From Podospora comata (Eukaryota > Ascomycota > Sordariomycetes > Sordariales > Podosporaceae), in the NCBI GenBank assembly GCA_017354895.1, contig CP071493.1, positions 8,432,001-8,496,000 on the forward strand: a DNA stretch of 64,000 bases, given 5' to 3'. The position numbers and the translations under genes were made by a program. Positions 63,028-64,000 of the stretch are shown in pieces (the stretch's first letter is position 1; every line of letters begins with the position of its first letter). The notes beneath the pieces are model-generated. The model worked only from the letters and a program-made list of their open reading frames with translations, did not search any database and was not told the origin of the DNA.

Positions 63028-63999
63028 TCAAGAAAGAGCGACCGAGCTTCCTTCTGTGCTACCAGAAGGCGAGATTATTCTTAGGGCTTTCGCGCCATTC
63101 GCTGCCTTGGTCTCTTCCTGAGGATGTTCAGTGGCGCTGAGAAACTCATTTTCCGTAAGGGGGGTCCGCGGTTCTCTTTCACTCTCCTCTTCCGCCGACG
63201 AGGGCAGTTCAATGTTCTGCGGTACCGGTGGGACCTGGTCGCTTTCATGACTCTTTCTCTGTTCCAAGTTGGTCTGGACTGCAATGGCAGTGCTGACCGA
63301 TGACGAGTTCTTTTGGTGGCGAGGGCTGTTGGGGCGTGAGTCGACTTTGATCGAGTTTTGCTCCTGACCGCTGGTTGAGATGGCTTCGTCGATAGAAACA
63401 TCGCCAGCAGTATCAACATCCTCGGCGCGGGACGAGATCGAGAGAAATGAGTTGCGAACGGGGCTTCGAAGTGACGACACGTCACCGTACTCAGTTTTGC
63501 TACCGCGAGACACGCGAGCCGGACTCCTGGCGGGAAGAGGAGGCGGAACTCGTTTTGCGATGGTTACTACATTGGCGCCTTTGGCTTGGATAACCTGGGT
63601 GACTTGCGAAGTGCGAATCGACGAACGTGTAGGCTGCGCAGCGGCGGTAGCGACCTCACAGATGATAGGCTCCTCCTCATCCTCTTCGTCATCTTCGTCG
63701 TCAGCATCTTCGTCGCGCTCGTCATCCGCCTCTGGGAGAGATCCGGTCGAAGTTGCAGGGGCATTGGCATCCCTAGAAATTGTTTGAGTCTCCTTCTCAG
63801 CCACAACCTGCGTTTCACTCGCCTGCTCTACGAGCTTCTCCTCCTTGACCTCCTGAATTACTTCCATCTCTTTGAACTCTGCAATCTGTGCTGGGGGTAC
63901 CTCCGAGGAGCGTTTCCGGAGTCTTTCAATGAAGCTTGTGTCAACTTTTGTGTAGTCAACTTCCTCAGGTTCAACAACAGTAGGCAGCTTGTCGGACAT
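63028..63999 (-). CDS. Unrecognised acidic, disordered protein (start possibly outside the window)
   Basis: 323 residues if the Met at 63999 is the start. That Met is one base from the window edge, so the true start may lie outside. The sequence is disordered: a Glu/Lys-rich region, then an almost pure Asp/Glu run near residues 95-112 (DERDEDADDEDDEEDEEEP), then basic Ser/Pro/Arg-rich segments such as PPPLPARSPARVSRG. The ordered-looking start MSDKLPTVVEPEEVDYTKVD and SFIERLRKRSSEVPPAQ may be a short binding motif. No domain recognised. The composition fits a cytoskeletal or chromatin-associated scaffold, but I cannot support either. Confidence 0.6.
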   Translation of the reverse strand: MSDKLPTVVEPEEVDYTKVDTSFIERLRKRSSEVPPAQIAEFKEMEVIQEVKEEKLVEQASETQVVAEKETQTISRDANAPATSTGSLPEADDERDEDADDEDDEEDEEEPIICEVATAAAQPTRSSIRTSQVTQVIQAKGANVVTIAKRVPPPLPARSPARVSRGSKTEYGDVSSLRSPVRNSFLSISSRAEDVDTAGDVSIDEAISTSGQEQNSIKVDSRPNSPRHQKNSSSVSTAIAVQTNLEQRKSHESDQVPPVPQNIELPSSAEEESEREPRTPLTENEFLSATEHPQEETKAANGAKALRIISPSGSTEGSSVALS

Positions 64000-64000
64000 C

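Overview
This is nuclear DNA from a filamentous ascomycete. The genes are compact, and many are split by short introns (about 40-130 nt) with GT-AG ends and CTAAC-like branch points. The products match Pezizomycotina families: an 893-residue Fox2, a TOK-type potassium channel, a group III G-alpha and an Ecm11-domain protein. Intron positions and protein lengths resemble Sordariomycetes, probably Sordariales; that placement is inference from memory of the families, not a search. I rebuilt each spliced gene by hand. Every model joins GT-AG sites, keeps one open frame and has a length divisible by three.

Layout, left to right: mitochondrial elongation factor G2 (+) faces peroxisomal Fox2 (-). 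Fox2 shares a divergent upstream region with a glycerate-kinase-like gene (+). Next come an Ecm11-domain protein (-), NBP35 (+), a glia maturation factor homologue (-), a CinA/MoCF-binding-domain gene (+) with a 9-nt micro-exon, and a 3.6 kb gene-free stretch holding a 232-bp MITE. Ras1 (+) follows, then an unrecognised possible cysteine-protease-like protein (+), an unrecognised Q-rich-tailed protein (-) and TOK1 (-). After these lie a proline-rich protein with a C-terminal membrane segment (+), cullin-1 (-) with a 17-nt micro-exon, an Srf1-like membrane protein (-), a mitochondrial K+/H+ exchange-related protein (+), Avl9 (-), the Hog1 MAP kinase (-), glycogen phosphorylase (-), a group III G-alpha (-), Arp9 (-) and an acidic protein (-) that reaches the window edge.

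The genes do not form a cluster or operon. They are housekeeping and signalling genes in ordinary fungal order. Three signalling genes (ras1, hog1, G-alpha) each have more than 3 kb of gene-free DNA upstream, which suggests long leaders or complex promoters. I found no tRNA, rRNA, CRISPR array, LTR element, virus-like element or biosynthetic cluster. I see no clear novel multi-gene system. The best leads are splicing oddities (micro-exons, a 3n stop-containing intron, a decoy intron inside TOK1) and three or four protein families I cannot name.
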